DNA of 58,554 nt from an uncultured Thioclava sp. (GCF_913064665.1 NZ_CAJYBT010000021.1:1-58554); one strand, 5' to 3'. Counted from the stretch's first letter, positions 34,928 through 44,001 are shown. A program made the numbers and translations. Notes: generated from the letters alone by a model not told the origin.

Positions 34928-35623
34928 GTGCAGGCCAAATCGACAGCAGCTCGGGGTGCGCCAAAAGCGCGCGGCACCGGAAACAAGCCTGGTTCGCCGC
35001 AGGGTTCTGTCCGGATGCCGTTCAACAAGCGCCGCGCTCAGATTCTGGACGTCGCGACCGACTTCTTTGCCGAGAATGGCCTTACGGGGCAGACGCGTCA
35101 GCTGGCGGAGAAGTGCGGCATTTCGCAACGCCTTCTCTACCGCTTCTTTCCGACGAAGGAAGATCTGCTCAAGGAGGTCTATAACCAAGAAATCCTTGGC
35201 GCATTCAAGGCAGTCTGGTTCGTGGATCTTCAGGATCGTTCGCGGCCGGTTTCAGAGCGCCTCGAGGCTTTCTATCGCGACTACCTTCAGTCTACATTGA
35301 CGCGCAAGTGGTTGCGGCTGCTCCTTTACGCCTCTCTGGCCGAAGCAAATATGGCGCCTGACTACATCGCGGCGATCATCATGCAGGTGCTAGAGGTCGT
35401 AATGCGCGAGGTGGCGCATGAGAAGGGGGTGTCCCTGCCCGAAGAGCCTGCATTGCTCCACGAGATGGCATGGACGCTGCATGGTGCGATCTCTCACTAC
35501 GCGATTAGGCGTCACATTTATCAGAGCAGCCTGTCCCTGTCCGAGGACCAGGTGGTGTCAATGCATGTTCGAGTGTTCCTTGCGGGCTTCGGGGACATGA
35601 TCGACGTGTGTCGCGGCGACTGA
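34928..35623 (+). CDS. TetR/AcrR family transcriptional regulator
   Basis: The protein has 231 residues. The N-terminal helix-turn-helix is RRAQILDVATDFFAENGLTGQTRQLAEKCGISQRLLYRFFPTKEDLLKEVY (in part, about residues 35-85), a classic TetR DNA-binding domain. The C-terminal ligand-binding domain is helical and unlike named families. GTG at 34928 is chosen as start because GAGGGGG lies five bases before it. The longer in-frame start at 34784 would place the candidate operator inside the gene. A start at ATG 35018 is also possible. It is divergent from NIPSNAP and upstream of the importer operon, and it probably represses both until a catabolic substrate binds. Confidence 0.88.
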   Translation: MQAKSTAARGAPKARGTGNKPGSPQGSVRMPFNKRRAQILDVATDFFAENGLTGQTRQLAEKCGISQRLLYRFFPTKEDLLKEVYNQEILGAFKAVWFVDLQDRSRPVSERLEAFYRDYLQSTLTRKWLRLLLYASLAEANMAPDYIAAIIMQVLEVVMREVAHEKGVSLPEEPALLHEMAWTLHGAISHYAIRRHIYQSSLSLSEDQVVSMHVRVFLAGFGDMIDVCRGD

Positions 35624-35731
35624 CCGCCACAATCAGCTACATTTCTTACGTTTTCAGCTGCGGCGATGGCCACGGATGCTGAAAATTTGTGCAATTTCCG
35701 TCGGGGAAGGTGAATCTTCACTTTTTCGTTT

Positions 35732-35747
35732 GTCGTCAATTGACGAA
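35732..35747. promoter_or_regulatory. Candidate TetR operator 2 (before the importer operon)
   Basis: GTCGTCAATTGACGAA has arms TCGTC and GACGA around AATT. It overlaps a possible -35 element, TTGACG (35740-35745). It lies 110 bases before the binding-protein start and matches the site at 34816-34831 at 14 of 16 positions. A repressor bound here would block polymerase. Confidence 0.6.
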
Positions 35748-35857
35748 TTAATAAATCGCCAATAGCGTCGATTCTTACAAACAAGTTCAACGGGAACGGT
35801 GCGCTGCGAAGGGACCTCAATCGAACTCGGGGCGGGCGGCCATGCAAAAGGAATCGA

Positions 35858-37192
35858 ATGATGCTCAAGGATAAGATGCGCCAGCTCGGGCGCCGGGATT
35901 TCCTCCGCTATTCGGCGGCGGGTGCAGGGGCGCTAATGGCGCCGGGTCTGGTTCGTCCGGCGCGCGCCGAGACCGCAGGGCTGACGATGCACACATGGTC
36001 CGCCGCAGTCGACACCGTGCAGAGTCACCTCAGCGCCTTCACGGCCGAAACCGGGATTCCCGTGAATTACGGAAATTCGCCCTGGGCGCAGTATCGCGAG
36101 GGCATGGTCGCAAAATTCGTTGGCGGTGCGCCGCTCGACGCGATGTGGGTGTCGGATTCGTGGCTGCCGGAATGGGCCGAGGCTGGCTGGATCGCTCCGG
36201 TCGATGAATTCGACAGCCTGATGAAATACAACGCTGAGGCCGAGGATTTCTGCACCCAGTCGATGACCTATGGCGGTCGGCAATACGGCCTGACCTATTA
36301 CACCGACTACATGGCGTTCCTTTATGACGAGGCGAAGCTCAAGGAAGCTGGCTTTGATGCGCCGCCGTCGAGCTGGGATGAGCTGGTGGAGCAGTCCCGG
36401 GTCATGAAGGAAAAGGGCATTGCCGAATATCCGATGATGCTCGCGATGGCGCAAGAAAGCTGGCTGATCGAGTTCATCTCGACGCTGGTCTACTCGCATG
36501 GCGGCCGACTGGTCGACGACAGCGGCTCGGCCGTTATGCAGGACTCGAAGGAAGGTGCTGTCGAGGCGCTGCAATGGGTGGTTGATGCGGTAGACAAGCA
36601 CAAGATCGTATCGCCCGCCTGCGTCGAAACCGGCGAACTGGCTGGCTTGAAGTCGTTTGCGGCGGGGAACCATGCCTTCGCGATGGTCGCAAAATACCGT
36701 CTGCGGATGCTCAACGACCCTGCGCAATCGCAGATCGCGGGCAATGTGAAGCAAGCGATGATGCCGCAAGGCGCGAACGGCTCTCACGCGACAGTGGGCT
36801 GGATGCGTTTCCATGGCATGTCGACGCAAGCCGCGCAGGACAAGGCGCGCGCCGAGAACACCGCGAAGCTGATCGAATGGTTCGGCGGCAAGTCGGACGG
36901 AGCCTACACGTTCCAGAAGCTCCTGTTCCTCGATATCGGGGCCGGGTTCGGTGTGAAGCCGCTGTTCGAGGATCCGGAGATCCGCGCGGCCTACGACTCT
37001 TATGGTGATGTCAATATGATCCAAGCCCAGCAGGCGCTTGCCCGCAAGAAGGACACGATCACCCCGTGGTTCGGTGAGTGGAACGACACCAATGGTTCGG
37101 CCTGGCAATCGGCGATCCTTGGAAATGTCGATGCCGCCGGGGCGGTCAAGAAATCTGCCGATCTGTGGAACGAGCTGAAGGACAGCTACTAA
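35858..37192 (+). CDS. ABC importer substrate-binding protein (family 1)
   Basis: The protein has 444 residues. A twin-arginine-like signal, LGRRDFLRYSAAGAGALMAPG, ends near ARAE at residue 36, so the protein may be exported folded through Tat. The mature part has the MalE-like family 1 fold: NSPWAQYREGMVAKFVGGAPLDAMWV, YGLTYYTDYMAFLYDEAKLKEAGF, and a late KFAMVAKYR-like segment AFAMVAKYRLRML. Family 1 proteins mostly bind oligosaccharides, polyols or glycerol phosphates. Here the operon partners are a molybdenum hydroxylase and an amidohydrolase, so the ligand is not assumed to be a sugar. A hairpin follows its stop codon. Confidence 0.9.
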   Translation: MMLKDKMRQLGRRDFLRYSAAGAGALMAPGLVRPARAETAGLTMHTWSAAVDTVQSHLSAFTAETGIPVNYGNSPWAQYREGMVAKFVGGAPLDAMWVSDSWLPEWAEAGWIAPVDEFDSLMKYNAEAEDFCTQSMTYGGRQYGLTYYTDYMAFLYDEAKLKEAGFDAPPSSWDELVEQSRVMKEKGIAEYPMMLAMAQESWLIEFISTLVYSHGGRLVDDSGSAVMQDSKEGAVEALQWVVDAVDKHKIVSPACVETGELAGLKSFAAGNHAFAMVAKYRLRMLNDPAQSQIAGNVKQAMMPQGANGSHATVGWMRFHGMSTQAAQDKARAENTAKLIEWFGGKSDGAYTFQKLLFLDIGAGFGVKPLFEDPEIRAAYDSYGDVNMIQAQQALARKKDTITPWFGEWNDTNGSAWQSAILGNVDAAGAVKKSADLWNELKDSY

Positions 37193-37200
37193 GCAGGCGA

Positions 37201-37224
37201 GGCGGGCCTTGTAGAAGGCCCGCC
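37201..37224 (+). other. Perfect hairpin after the binding-protein gene
   Basis: GGCGGGCCTT-GTAG-AAGGCCCGCC, with ten perfect pairs, begins 8 bases after the binding-protein stop and lies 32 bases before the first permease gene. No U-run follows. Such hairpins often stabilise the binding-protein mRNA or partly terminate transcription so that the binding protein is made in excess over the membrane parts. Confidence 0.65.
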
Positions 37225-37256
37225 GACTGTCGGGCAGGGCAACGGGAGAGCATGAC

Positions 37257-38168
37257 GTGGCGGATACAATGATTGGGGCGACACGCCCGAGATGGCGGCT
37301 AGGATACGAGGAGCGCAGCGCTATGCTGTTTCTTGCTCCGGTGATGGCTGTGCTGGGCGCGGTCGCGGTCTTCCCGATCGCCTATTCGCTTTATATCAGC
37401 TTCTTCAGCATCAAGCTGACGCGCCCGAACCGGACCCCTTTCGTTGGTCTCAAGAACTATACCGATCTTTTGGGGGACGAGGCTTTCTGGGGCGCGGTCT
37501 GGCGCACGGTGAGTTTCTCGCTCGTCTCAGTCAGCGCGATCGCCGTCATCGCATTGCTTGTCTCTCTGCTGCTGAACCAGGAATTCCGTGGTCGCCGTAT
37601 TCTCTCCACGATCCTGCTGGTGCCTTGGGCGATCCCCTATGTCGCGAACGCGCTGATGTGGAAATGGATCTACGATTCCAGCTATGGCGCGCTGAACGGC
37701 ATTCTTTATCAGCTTGATTTCATAGATAAATACATGGTCTGGCTGGGGGATCAGGACAAGACGCTGTTCTTGATTGCGAATGCTTTCGTGTGGAAGGAAG
37801 TGCCACTGGCCACGATCCTTCTTCTGGTCTCGCTCAAGTCGATTCCGGCGGATCTGTATTTGGCCGCGCGCGTCGATGGAGCGACGGTTTGGCAGCGCTT
37901 CGTGCATGTCACCCTGCCTGCGATGAAGCCCGGTTTCATGTTGGTGATGATCTACGAGACGATGATGGCGATCCGCCATTTCGACCTGTTCTTCGTGCTG
38001 ACCGAGGGTGGGCCTGGCAGCGCCTCGCATGTGCTGTCTTGGCACATCTATGTCGAAACCTTCCGCAACCTCTCTTTCGGTAGCGGGGCCGCGATGTCCT
38101 ACCTGCTCGCAATCGCGACCTTCGCACTTTCCTACCTCTTCATTCGAACGCTGGGGCGCAAGATCTGA
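37257..38168 (+). CDS. ABC importer permease, MalF/UgpA type
   Basis: The protein has 303 residues with six membrane segments. The first follows a short basic N-terminus (APVMAVLGAVAVFPIAYSLYISF). The EAA loop that contacts the ATPase is seen as IPADLYLAARVDGATVWQRFVHVTLPAMKPG. The GTG at 37257 is used, with GGGAG 8 bases upstream; an ATG 12 bases later is an alternative. It is the first of two permeases that would form the heterodimeric channel for the substrate delivered by the binding protein. It is 1 base from the second permease gene, so it is closely coupled. Confidence 0.92.
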   Translation: MADTMIGATRPRWRLGYEERSAMLFLAPVMAVLGAVAVFPIAYSLYISFFSIKLTRPNRTPFVGLKNYTDLLGDEAFWGAVWRTVSFSLVSVSAIAVIALLVSLLLNQEFRGRRILSTILLVPWAIPYVANALMWKWIYDSSYGALNGILYQLDFIDKYMVWLGDQDKTLFLIANAFVWKEVPLATILLLVSLKSIPADLYLAARVDGATVWQRFVHVTLPAMKPGFMLVMIYETMMAIRHFDLFFVLTEGGPGSASHVLSWHIYVETFRNLSFGSGAAMSYLLAIATFALSYLFIRTLGRKI

Positions 38169-38169
38169 C

Positions 38170-39135
38170 ATGACCAATATGCCTATCACCCCTCCCGTCG
38201 ACACGATCGACTACCGTCGCCGCCAGACCATGGCGCGCATTGTCCAGCGCGTTGTGATCTTGGTCTCTGCGATTGTCCTCGCGATTTATGTGCTCGCTCC
38301 GGTCTCCTGGCTCGTCTCCTCGGCGTTCCAGACCGAGACCGAGATCGTCTCGATCCCGCCGCACTGGATCCCCGATGAGCCCACGCTGGGCAATTTCAAG
38401 GCGATTTTCACGGCCGGAGACAGCGCGCCGGTTACCTACGAGACGCGCTCGGGCACCGATCCTGCGGCGGGTAACTTTATCCCCTCGACCGCGAAGAACC
38501 TGCTGCCCTCGATGGGGAACAGCCTGATCGTGGCGACGCTCGTCGTGATCCTTAACCTGCTTGTCGGCGTGCCAGCCGCCTATGCCATCGCGAAGATACG
38601 GTTCTGGGGGCGCAACGCTTCGGTCTACTTTATCCTGCTCACACGCGTCATTCCCGATATTGCGCTGGTCGTGCCCTTCTTCCTTGTGATCCGCAAACTG
38701 GGGATGCTCGACACGCTTTGGTCGCTGGTGATCACCTATCTCGCAGTCACGGTGCCATTCACGGTTTTCATCCTGATTCAGTATTTCGAGGGCTTGCCGG
38801 ACGAATTGGATAAAGCCGCGCGGGTTGATGGCTGTTCGCGGCTTCAGGCGCTGATCAAAGTGTTCCTGCCGCTCTCGCTGCCTTCGCTCGTGGCCGTGGT
38901 GCTGTTCACCTTCCTTACCAGCTGGAACGAGTTCCTGCTCGCCTTGATGTTCACGCAGACCTCGGCGTCGCAGACCCTGCCGATCCTGCTGGCCTCGTTC
39001 ACCTCTGATTTCACGGTGAGTTTCTCATTCCTCAACGCCGCAGGCGTGCTGGCGATAGTGCCGCCAGTCATCGTCGCCATCGTCTTCGAACGCTACATCG
39101 TTTCCGGTCTGACCGCCGGGGCAGTCAAAGGTTAG
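38170..39135 (+). CDS. ABC importer permease, MalG/UgpE type
   Basis: The protein has 321 residues. A first membrane helix (VVILVSAIVLAIYVLAPVSWLVSSAF) is followed by a long periplasmic loop of about 70 residues, longer than in E. coli MalG. Five more helices come next. The EAA loop is LPDELDKAARVDGCSRLQALIKVFLPLSLPSL. The ATG at 38170 is chosen directly after the first permease stop. It pairs with the upstream permease. The larger periplasmic loop could be part of substrate recognition. Confidence 0.92.
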   Translation: MTNMPITPPVDTIDYRRRQTMARIVQRVVILVSAIVLAIYVLAPVSWLVSSAFQTETEIVSIPPHWIPDEPTLGNFKAIFTAGDSAPVTYETRSGTDPAAGNFIPSTAKNLLPSMGNSLIVATLVVILNLLVGVPAAYAIAKIRFWGRNASVYFILLTRVIPDIALVVPFFLVIRKLGMLDTLWSLVITYLAVTVPFTVFILIQYFEGLPDELDKAARVDGCSRLQALIKVFLPLSLPSLVAVVLFTFLTSWNEFLLALMFTQTSASQTLPILLASFTSDFTVSFSFLNAAGVLAIVPPVIVAIVFERYIVSGLTAGAVKG

Positions 39136-39148
39136 AAAGGATAACGTT

Positions 39149-40258
39149 TTGGCCCGGATCCGTTTCACAAACGTCAACAAGAAATACGCCAACGGCTTCC
39201 ATGCCGTTCGCGATCTCAACCTCGATATCGAGGATCGTGAGTTCATCGTCCTGCTTGGCCCCTCGGGCTGTGGCAAATCCACGACCCTCAATATGATTGC
39301 GGGGCTCGAGGAGGTATCGGATGGTGATCTGATCTTTGACGAGCAGGTTGTGAATTACGTTCCGCCGCACAAGCGCGACGTCGCGATGGTATTCCAGAGC
39401 TACGCGCTTTATCCGCACAAGACGGTCTATGAGAATATCGGCTTTGGACTGCGGATGCGGAACGTGCCGAAGGAAGAAATCGACAAGAGCGTGCGCGACG
39501 CCGCGCAGAAACTCGAGATTTCGCATCTGCTCGATCGGCGCCCGTCGCAGCTTTCGGGTGGCCAGCGTCAGCGTGTGGCGCTGGGCCGGGCGATGGTGCG
39601 TGCGCCGTCGGTCTTCCTTATGGACGAACCTCTTTCGAACCTTGACGCGGCCTTGCGCATCTCGATGCGCGCGGAGATCAAGGAACTCCATCGCGCAATG
39701 GAGACGACTTTCGTCTACGTGACCCACGATCAGGCCGAGGCTCTCACGCTCGCGGACCGTATCGTGGTGATGAACGATGGGGTGGTGCAGCAGATCGGCA
39801 CTCCGGACGACATCTATGAGCGACCGGCGAACACTTTCGTCGCGTCTTTCCTCGGAAGCCCGCCGATCAACTATTTTGACGGCGTGCTCGAGGCCGGATC
39901 GAACGGTGGAATGGATTTTGTACGCGACGGGCTGCGTCTTGTGCTGCCGGAGGCGCACGCGGCGCGCCTGAAAGGACAGGAGGGCCGCGAGGTCCGGCTG
40001 GGAATCCGGGCTGAGGATGTCGCGGAAGGCCCCGCGGAGCGTGAGGTCAACGCGCTTAGCGGCACCGTGAACTCGGTGCTTCCGGTCGGCTCGGATCAAT
40101 ATCTGGGAATGGATTTCGGGGGAAAAGAGCTGTTCTTCCGCGTCGGCAAGGATCTGCGCCATGCCTTCGGCGAAAAAATCACGCTCGCTGTGGATCTCAA
40201 CCGCCTGCATGTCTTTGATCGTGAAACCGGTCAGTCGTTGATCTGGAACGCAGTATAA
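39149..40258 (+). CDS. ABC importer ATP-binding protein, MalK/UgpC type
   Basis: The protein has 369 residues. Walker A is LLGPSGCGKSTTLNMIAGLEE (GPSGCGKST), the Q-loop is VFQSYALYPHKTV, the signature is LSGGQRQRVALGRAMV, and Walker B is VFLMDEPLSNLDA with the switch histidine in YVTHDQAEALTLADR. The C-terminal third (about 235-369) has TOBE-like regulatory segments. The start is TTG at 39149, with AAAGGATAAC upstream. It energises the two permeases. MalK-type ATPases can serve several importers. Confidence 0.93.
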   Translation: MARIRFTNVNKKYANGFHAVRDLNLDIEDREFIVLLGPSGCGKSTTLNMIAGLEEVSDGDLIFDEQVVNYVPPHKRDVAMVFQSYALYPHKTVYENIGFGLRMRNVPKEEIDKSVRDAAQKLEISHLLDRRPSQLSGGQRQRVALGRAMVRAPSVFLMDEPLSNLDAALRISMRAEIKELHRAMETTFVYVTHDQAEALTLADRIVVMNDGVVQQIGTPDDIYERPANTFVASFLGSPPINYFDGVLEAGSNGGMDFVRDGLRLVLPEAHAARLKGQEGREVRLGIRAEDVAEGPAEREVNALSGTVNSVLPVGSDQYLGMDFGGKELFFRVGKDLRHAFGEKITLAVDLNRLHVFDRETGQSLIWNAV

Positions 40259-40262
40259 AGCG

Positions 40263-41132
40263 ATGAAACCGGCCCCATTCCTCTATCACCGGCCTGCGAA
40301 CCTAGCGGACGCCCTGTCGCTTTTGCGCGCGCACGGGTCCGCCGCGAAGCCGCTTGCCGGTGGCCAAAGCCTGGGGCCGATGCTCAACATGCGTCTGGCG
40401 CGGCCGGGACATCTGGTCGATCTCAATGACCTGATCGAACTGGACAGCGTCCGGGTGACGGATAGCTTCGTCGAGATTGGCGCGCTGACGCGCCATCACC
40501 GCCTTGCCATCGCGTCGGAAGTGCGGCGCAGTCTGCCGCTTTTGAGTGCCGCCGCCGCAACTATCGGGCACTACGCTATCCGCCAGCGCGGCACGATCGG
40601 CGGCAGTCTCGCCCATGCGGATCCGGCCGCCCAGTTGCCGCTGATCGCGGTCACGCTCGGCGCCTCGCTGGTGATCGCGGGGCCGGAGGGAACGCGCGAG
40701 GTTGCCGCGTCCGATTTCCTGCAATCGATCATGACGGTTGATCTGCGCGATGGCGAACTCATCACTGCGCTGCGCTTTCCGCTCCCGGTTGGCGGATTGT
40801 GGGCCTTCGAATATTTCTCCCGCCGTCACGGCGATTTCGCGCTTGTCAGCGTCGCGCTGAGTTTCGCGCGCGACGAAGAGGGCAAAATCGATGCGCTGCG
40901 GATCGGACTCGGCGGTGTTGAGACTGTTCCGTTGCGCTTGCCCGAAATCGAAGCGCGCATGCAGGGGCGACCGGCAGATGAAACCACCATTCGCGACCTC
41001 GCGGCGGCGGTCGCTGCGACGATTGCGCCCGAGGACAGTGAGCAGGTGCCTGCCGTCTACCGCCGGGAACTCGCCGAAACGCTTGTTGTTCGCGCGTTCC
41101 AGTCTGCTCTGAACCGGGAGGAGGGTGCATGA
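40263..41132 (+). CDS. FAD-binding subunit of xanthine oxidase-family hydroxylase (CoxM type)
   Basis: This 289-residue medium subunit passes electrons from the iron-sulfur centres to FAD. FAD-binding motifs are seen as AKPLAGGQSLGPMLNMRLARPGHLVDL (in part, from about residue 29) and TIGGSLAHADPAAQLPLIAVTL. The C-terminal CoxM domain follows from about residue 180 (FEYFSRRHGDFALVSVAL). Gene order M-S-L is that of carbon monoxide dehydrogenase and related enzymes. It starts 4 bases after the ABC ATPase stop, a tight junction that ties importer and hydroxylase into one operon. Its stop overlaps the small-subunit ATG. Confidence 0.92.
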   Translation: MKPAPFLYHRPANLADALSLLRAHGSAAKPLAGGQSLGPMLNMRLARPGHLVDLNDLIELDSVRVTDSFVEIGALTRHHRLAIASEVRRSLPLLSAAAATIGHYAIRQRGTIGGSLAHADPAAQLPLIAVTLGASLVIAGPEGTREVAASDFLQSIMTVDLRDGELITALRFPLPVGGLWAFEYFSRRHGDFALVSVALSFARDEEGKIDALRIGLGGVETVPLRLPEIEARMQGRPADETTIRDLAAAVAATIAPEDSEQVPAVYRRELAETLVVRAFQSALNREEGA

Positions 41133-41626
41133 ACGCTTCGACACACGAGCCCCTGACGCTTTCACTAAGCGTGAATGGCGAAACACACGATCTGCAGGTG
41201 CCCGCGCGCAAGCTGCTGTCGGATGTGCTGCGCGAGGATCTTGGCCTGACAGGCACACATGTGGGCTGCGAACACGGCGTCTGCGGCGCCTGCACCGTGC
41301 TGATCGATGGGCGTCCGGCCCGCGCCTGCCTGACCTTCGCCGCCCAGATGGAGGGGCATGAGGTCACGACGATCGAGGCCGTGGGACGGCCCGATGCGCT
41401 TTCGGCGCTCCAGCAGGCGCTGCACGAGGAACATGGGCTGCAATGCGGTTTCTGCACAGCTGGCATCGTGATGACCTTCGAGCATTACCTGCGCGAGAAC
41501 CCGACCCCCACCGCAAGCGAGGTGCGCGATGTGTTGTCGGGCAATCTGTGCCGCTGCACCGGCTATCAGAATATCGTGGCCGCGGTGTTGAAGGCTGCGG
41601 CACGGATGCGTGGAGAGTCGGTATGA
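41129..41626 (+). CDS. [2Fe-2S] small subunit of xanthine oxidase-family hydroxylase (CoxS type)
   Basis: The protein has 165 residues and carries two [2Fe-2S] clusters. The N-terminal plant ferredoxin-like domain has C47, C52, C55 and C67 (GCEHGVCGACTVLIDGRPARAC in part). The C-terminal four-helix domain has C106, C109, C141 and C143 (QCGFCTAGIVM and GNLCRCTGYQNI). All eight ligands are present. It relays electrons from the molybdenum site to FAD. It overlaps CoxM by 4 bases and the large-subunit gene by 4 bases. Confidence 0.95.
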   Translation: MNASTHEPLTLSLSVNGETHDLQVPARKLLSDVLREDLGLTGTHVGCEHGVCGACTVLIDGRPARACLTFAAQMEGHEVTTIEAVGRPDALSALQQALHEEHGLQCGFCTAGIVMTFEHYLRENPTPTASEVRDVLSGNLCRCTGYQNIVAAVLKAAARMRGESV

Positions 41627-44001
41627 GCAGCGCCTTCACCGAGATCGGCCGCGCCTTGCCGCGCAAGGAAGATCGACGTCTCGTCACTGGCCGCGGGCGC
41701 TATCTCGACGATCTTGCCGTTCCCGGCGCGCTGCATGTGAGCTTCGTGCGCTCGCCCCACGCCCATGCGCGCATCCTCGGAATCGACAGCGCCGAAGCCT
41801 CTGAAATGCCGGGGGTCGTTGGTATCTTCACCGGGCGCGACCTTGATCAATTGACGACGCGGCTGCGCATCGCGCCGCCGATTGAGGGGCTGCAACCGAC
41901 CGAACTCACGACGCTTCCGATCGAGAAAGTGCGTTTCCACGGCGATCCGGTGGCCTGCGTGGTCGCGACCGATCGCTACCTAGCCGAGGATGCCGCCGAA
42001 TGTGTCACCGTCGAATATGACCAACTCCCTGCGGTGACCTCGATCGCGCAGGCCCTCGCGCCCGACGCGGTTCTGGTCGATGAAACCTTGTCCAGCAACA
42101 TGGTCTCGCATCAGAGCCTGTGTGTCGGCGATCCTGCGGCACGTCGGGCCGAGGCGCATCGCGTGATCGAGGCCCGTTTCGCGCTCCATCGCCACACGCA
42201 TGTCCCGCTGGAGACGCGCGGTTGCCTTGCCGATTGGGATGACGGAAGAGCGCATCTGAACATGCATATCGGCAATCAGGTCCCGCACCCTTTGCGCAGC
42301 CAGCTCGCCAAGCGGCTGGGTCTGTCGGAAAGTCAGGTCACGGTGATCAGCCCCGATGTGGGCGGTGCGTTCGGTCAGAAGATCGCGCTCTACCGCGAGG
42401 AACTCACGGTGGCGGCCCTCTCGCGTCACTTGCGCCGCCCGCTGCGTTGGCGCGAAGATCGCATGGAGAACCTGATGGCCGCCGCTCATGCGCGGGAATA
42501 CGAGTGCCGCACCCGCACCTCGGTAAGCGAAACCGGACGGATTCTCGGTCTTGAGCTTGAGCTCGACGAGGATTTTGGCAGCTACTGCTTTTTCCCGGCC
42601 AATTACATGGCCCGGGTTATCGCACTTATCATGACCGGCCCCTATCGGATCCAAGACTACGCCTATGAGGTCCGCGTCGCGCTGACCAACAAATGCGGCG
42701 CTGGCCCGATGCGCGCGCCAATGGCGGTTACAAGCTGGGTGATGGAGGGCACGATCGACGCCATTGCCCGCGAGCTTGGCCTCGACCCGATCGAGGTGCG
42801 CCGTATCAATGCGCTTGGCCCGGAAGACTTGCCCTATAAGATGCCCACGGGCGAACTCCTCGAGGATGTCACCCCTCGGGAAACGCTTGAGACTGCGGTT
42901 GCCGCGATCGATGTCGCGGCATTCCGCGAGCGGCAAGCGCAGGCACTTTGCGAAGGCCGGTATCTGGGGCTCGGGCTGTGCACGGTGATCGAAAGCACGA
43001 CCTACGGATCGGAATTCTACAAGTCTGCCGGCATTCCGGGATCAGGGCATGAAGCGGCTTGGGTACGGATCGAACCGAGCGGGGCGGTCAATGCCTCTGT
43101 CGGGTTGATGGGCACGGGACAGGGCTACGAGAGCCCGCTTGCGCAGGCGGTTGCCGAAGGGCTTGGTGTGCGCTCGGAAGATGTCACGGTCCACATGGGC
43201 AACACCGATGTCGCGCCCTATGGCATGGGCAGCCGCGGTGGACGCGGCGCGACCGCCGGGGGCGGAACGCTCTATCTCTGTGGGCTCAAGGCGCGCGAGC
43301 GGGTGCTCGTGATTGCGGCCTCAATGCTGGATCTCAACGGGGCTGGCGAGCTGCGAATGCGCGCGGGTCAGATCGAACGAATGATTGACGACAACTGGCA
43401 GGAGACGGGTCTCACGCTGGCGGATGTCGCGCGGCGCGCCTATCTTGACCCGTTAGCGCTGCCCGAGGGGATCGCGCCCGGGCTCGACTTCTCGCATAGC
43501 TACGATCCGCCTGCGATGACCTATTCCAATTCGACCCATGCTTGCGAGGTCGAAGTCGATCCGCGCACCGGCGCAATTTCGATCGACCGGTATCTCGTCG
43601 CCGAGGATTGCGGCACCGTTCTCAACCCGATCGTGGTGCGCGGCCAGCAGCAAGGTGCGATCGCGATGGGGCTAAGCGGCGCGCTGCTCGAACAGGTTGT
43701 TTATGACGGCTCGGGGCAGAACCTCTCTGCGACGCTCGCCGATTACCTTGTCGCGTCCCCGAACGAATTGCCCGAGTTCGAAATCCTACATCACCATACT
43801 CCGAACCGCCGCACCCCCGCTGGGATCAAGGGCATGGCCGAAGGCGGAGTGATGGGCGCAATCGGCGTGATCGCCAATGCAGTGAGCGATGCGCTCGCGC
43901 CTCGCGGCGTGACGATTGAGCGTCTTCCGCTGACCCCGCAATCCATTCGCGCGCTCCTGCGAGAGGCAGCGCCCAGCCCAAAGAAAAGGACCCAGCCGTG
44001 A
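41623..44001 (+). CDS. Molybdopterin-binding large subunit of xanthine oxidase-family hydroxylase (CoxL-like, not CO dehydrogenase)
   Basis: The 792-residue catalytic subunit binds MCD and hydroxylates or oxidises its substrate with water as oxygen source. The N-terminal a/b hammerhead (RKEDRRLVTGRGRYLDDL) and Mo-binding segments such as VISPDVGGAFGQKIALYRE are present. The catalytic glutamate is probably E740 in GIKGMAEGGVMGA. At the active-site loop where true CO dehydrogenase has AYRCSFR, this protein has GPMRAP (G361-P366), keeping only the arginine. That argues against CO oxidation and for an aldehyde or N-heterocycle substrate. The usual length is about 750-810 residues. Confidence 0.92.
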   Translation: MSSAFTEIGRALPRKEDRRLVTGRGRYLDDLAVPGALHVSFVRSPHAHARILGIDSAEASEMPGVVGIFTGRDLDQLTTRLRIAPPIEGLQPTELTTLPIEKVRFHGDPVACVVATDRYLAEDAAECVTVEYDQLPAVTSIAQALAPDAVLVDETLSSNMVSHQSLCVGDPAARRAEAHRVIEARFALHRHTHVPLETRGCLADWDDGRAHLNMHIGNQVPHPLRSQLAKRLGLSESQVTVISPDVGGAFGQKIALYREELTVAALSRHLRRPLRWREDRMENLMAAAHAREYECRTRTSVSETGRILGLELELDEDFGSYCFFPANYMARVIALIMTGPYRIQDYAYEVRVALTNKCGAGPMRAPMAVTSWVMEGTIDAIARELGLDPIEVRRINALGPEDLPYKMPTGELLEDVTPRETLETAVAAIDVAAFRERQAQALCEGRYLGLGLCTVIESTTYGSEFYKSAGIPGSGHEAAWVRIEPSGAVNASVGLMGTGQGYESPLAQAVAEGLGVRSEDVTVHMGNTDVAPYGMGSRGGRGATAGGGTLYLCGLKARERVLVIAASMLDLNGAGELRMRAGQIERMIDDNWQETGLTLADVARRAYLDPLALPEGIAPGLDFSHSYDPPAMTYSNSTHACEVEVDPRTGAISIDRYLVAEDCGTVLNPIVVRGQQQGAIAMGLSGALLEQVVYDGSGQNLSATLADYLVASPNELPEFEILHHHTPNRRTPAGIKGMAEGGVMGAIGVIANAVSDALAPRGVTIERLPLTPQSIRALLREAAPSPKKRTQP

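Noticed and set aside
41623-44001. Labelling the molybdenum hydroxylase as carbon monoxide dehydrogenase
   Set aside because: The CSFR active-site loop of form I enzymes is missing; the loop reads GPMRAP.
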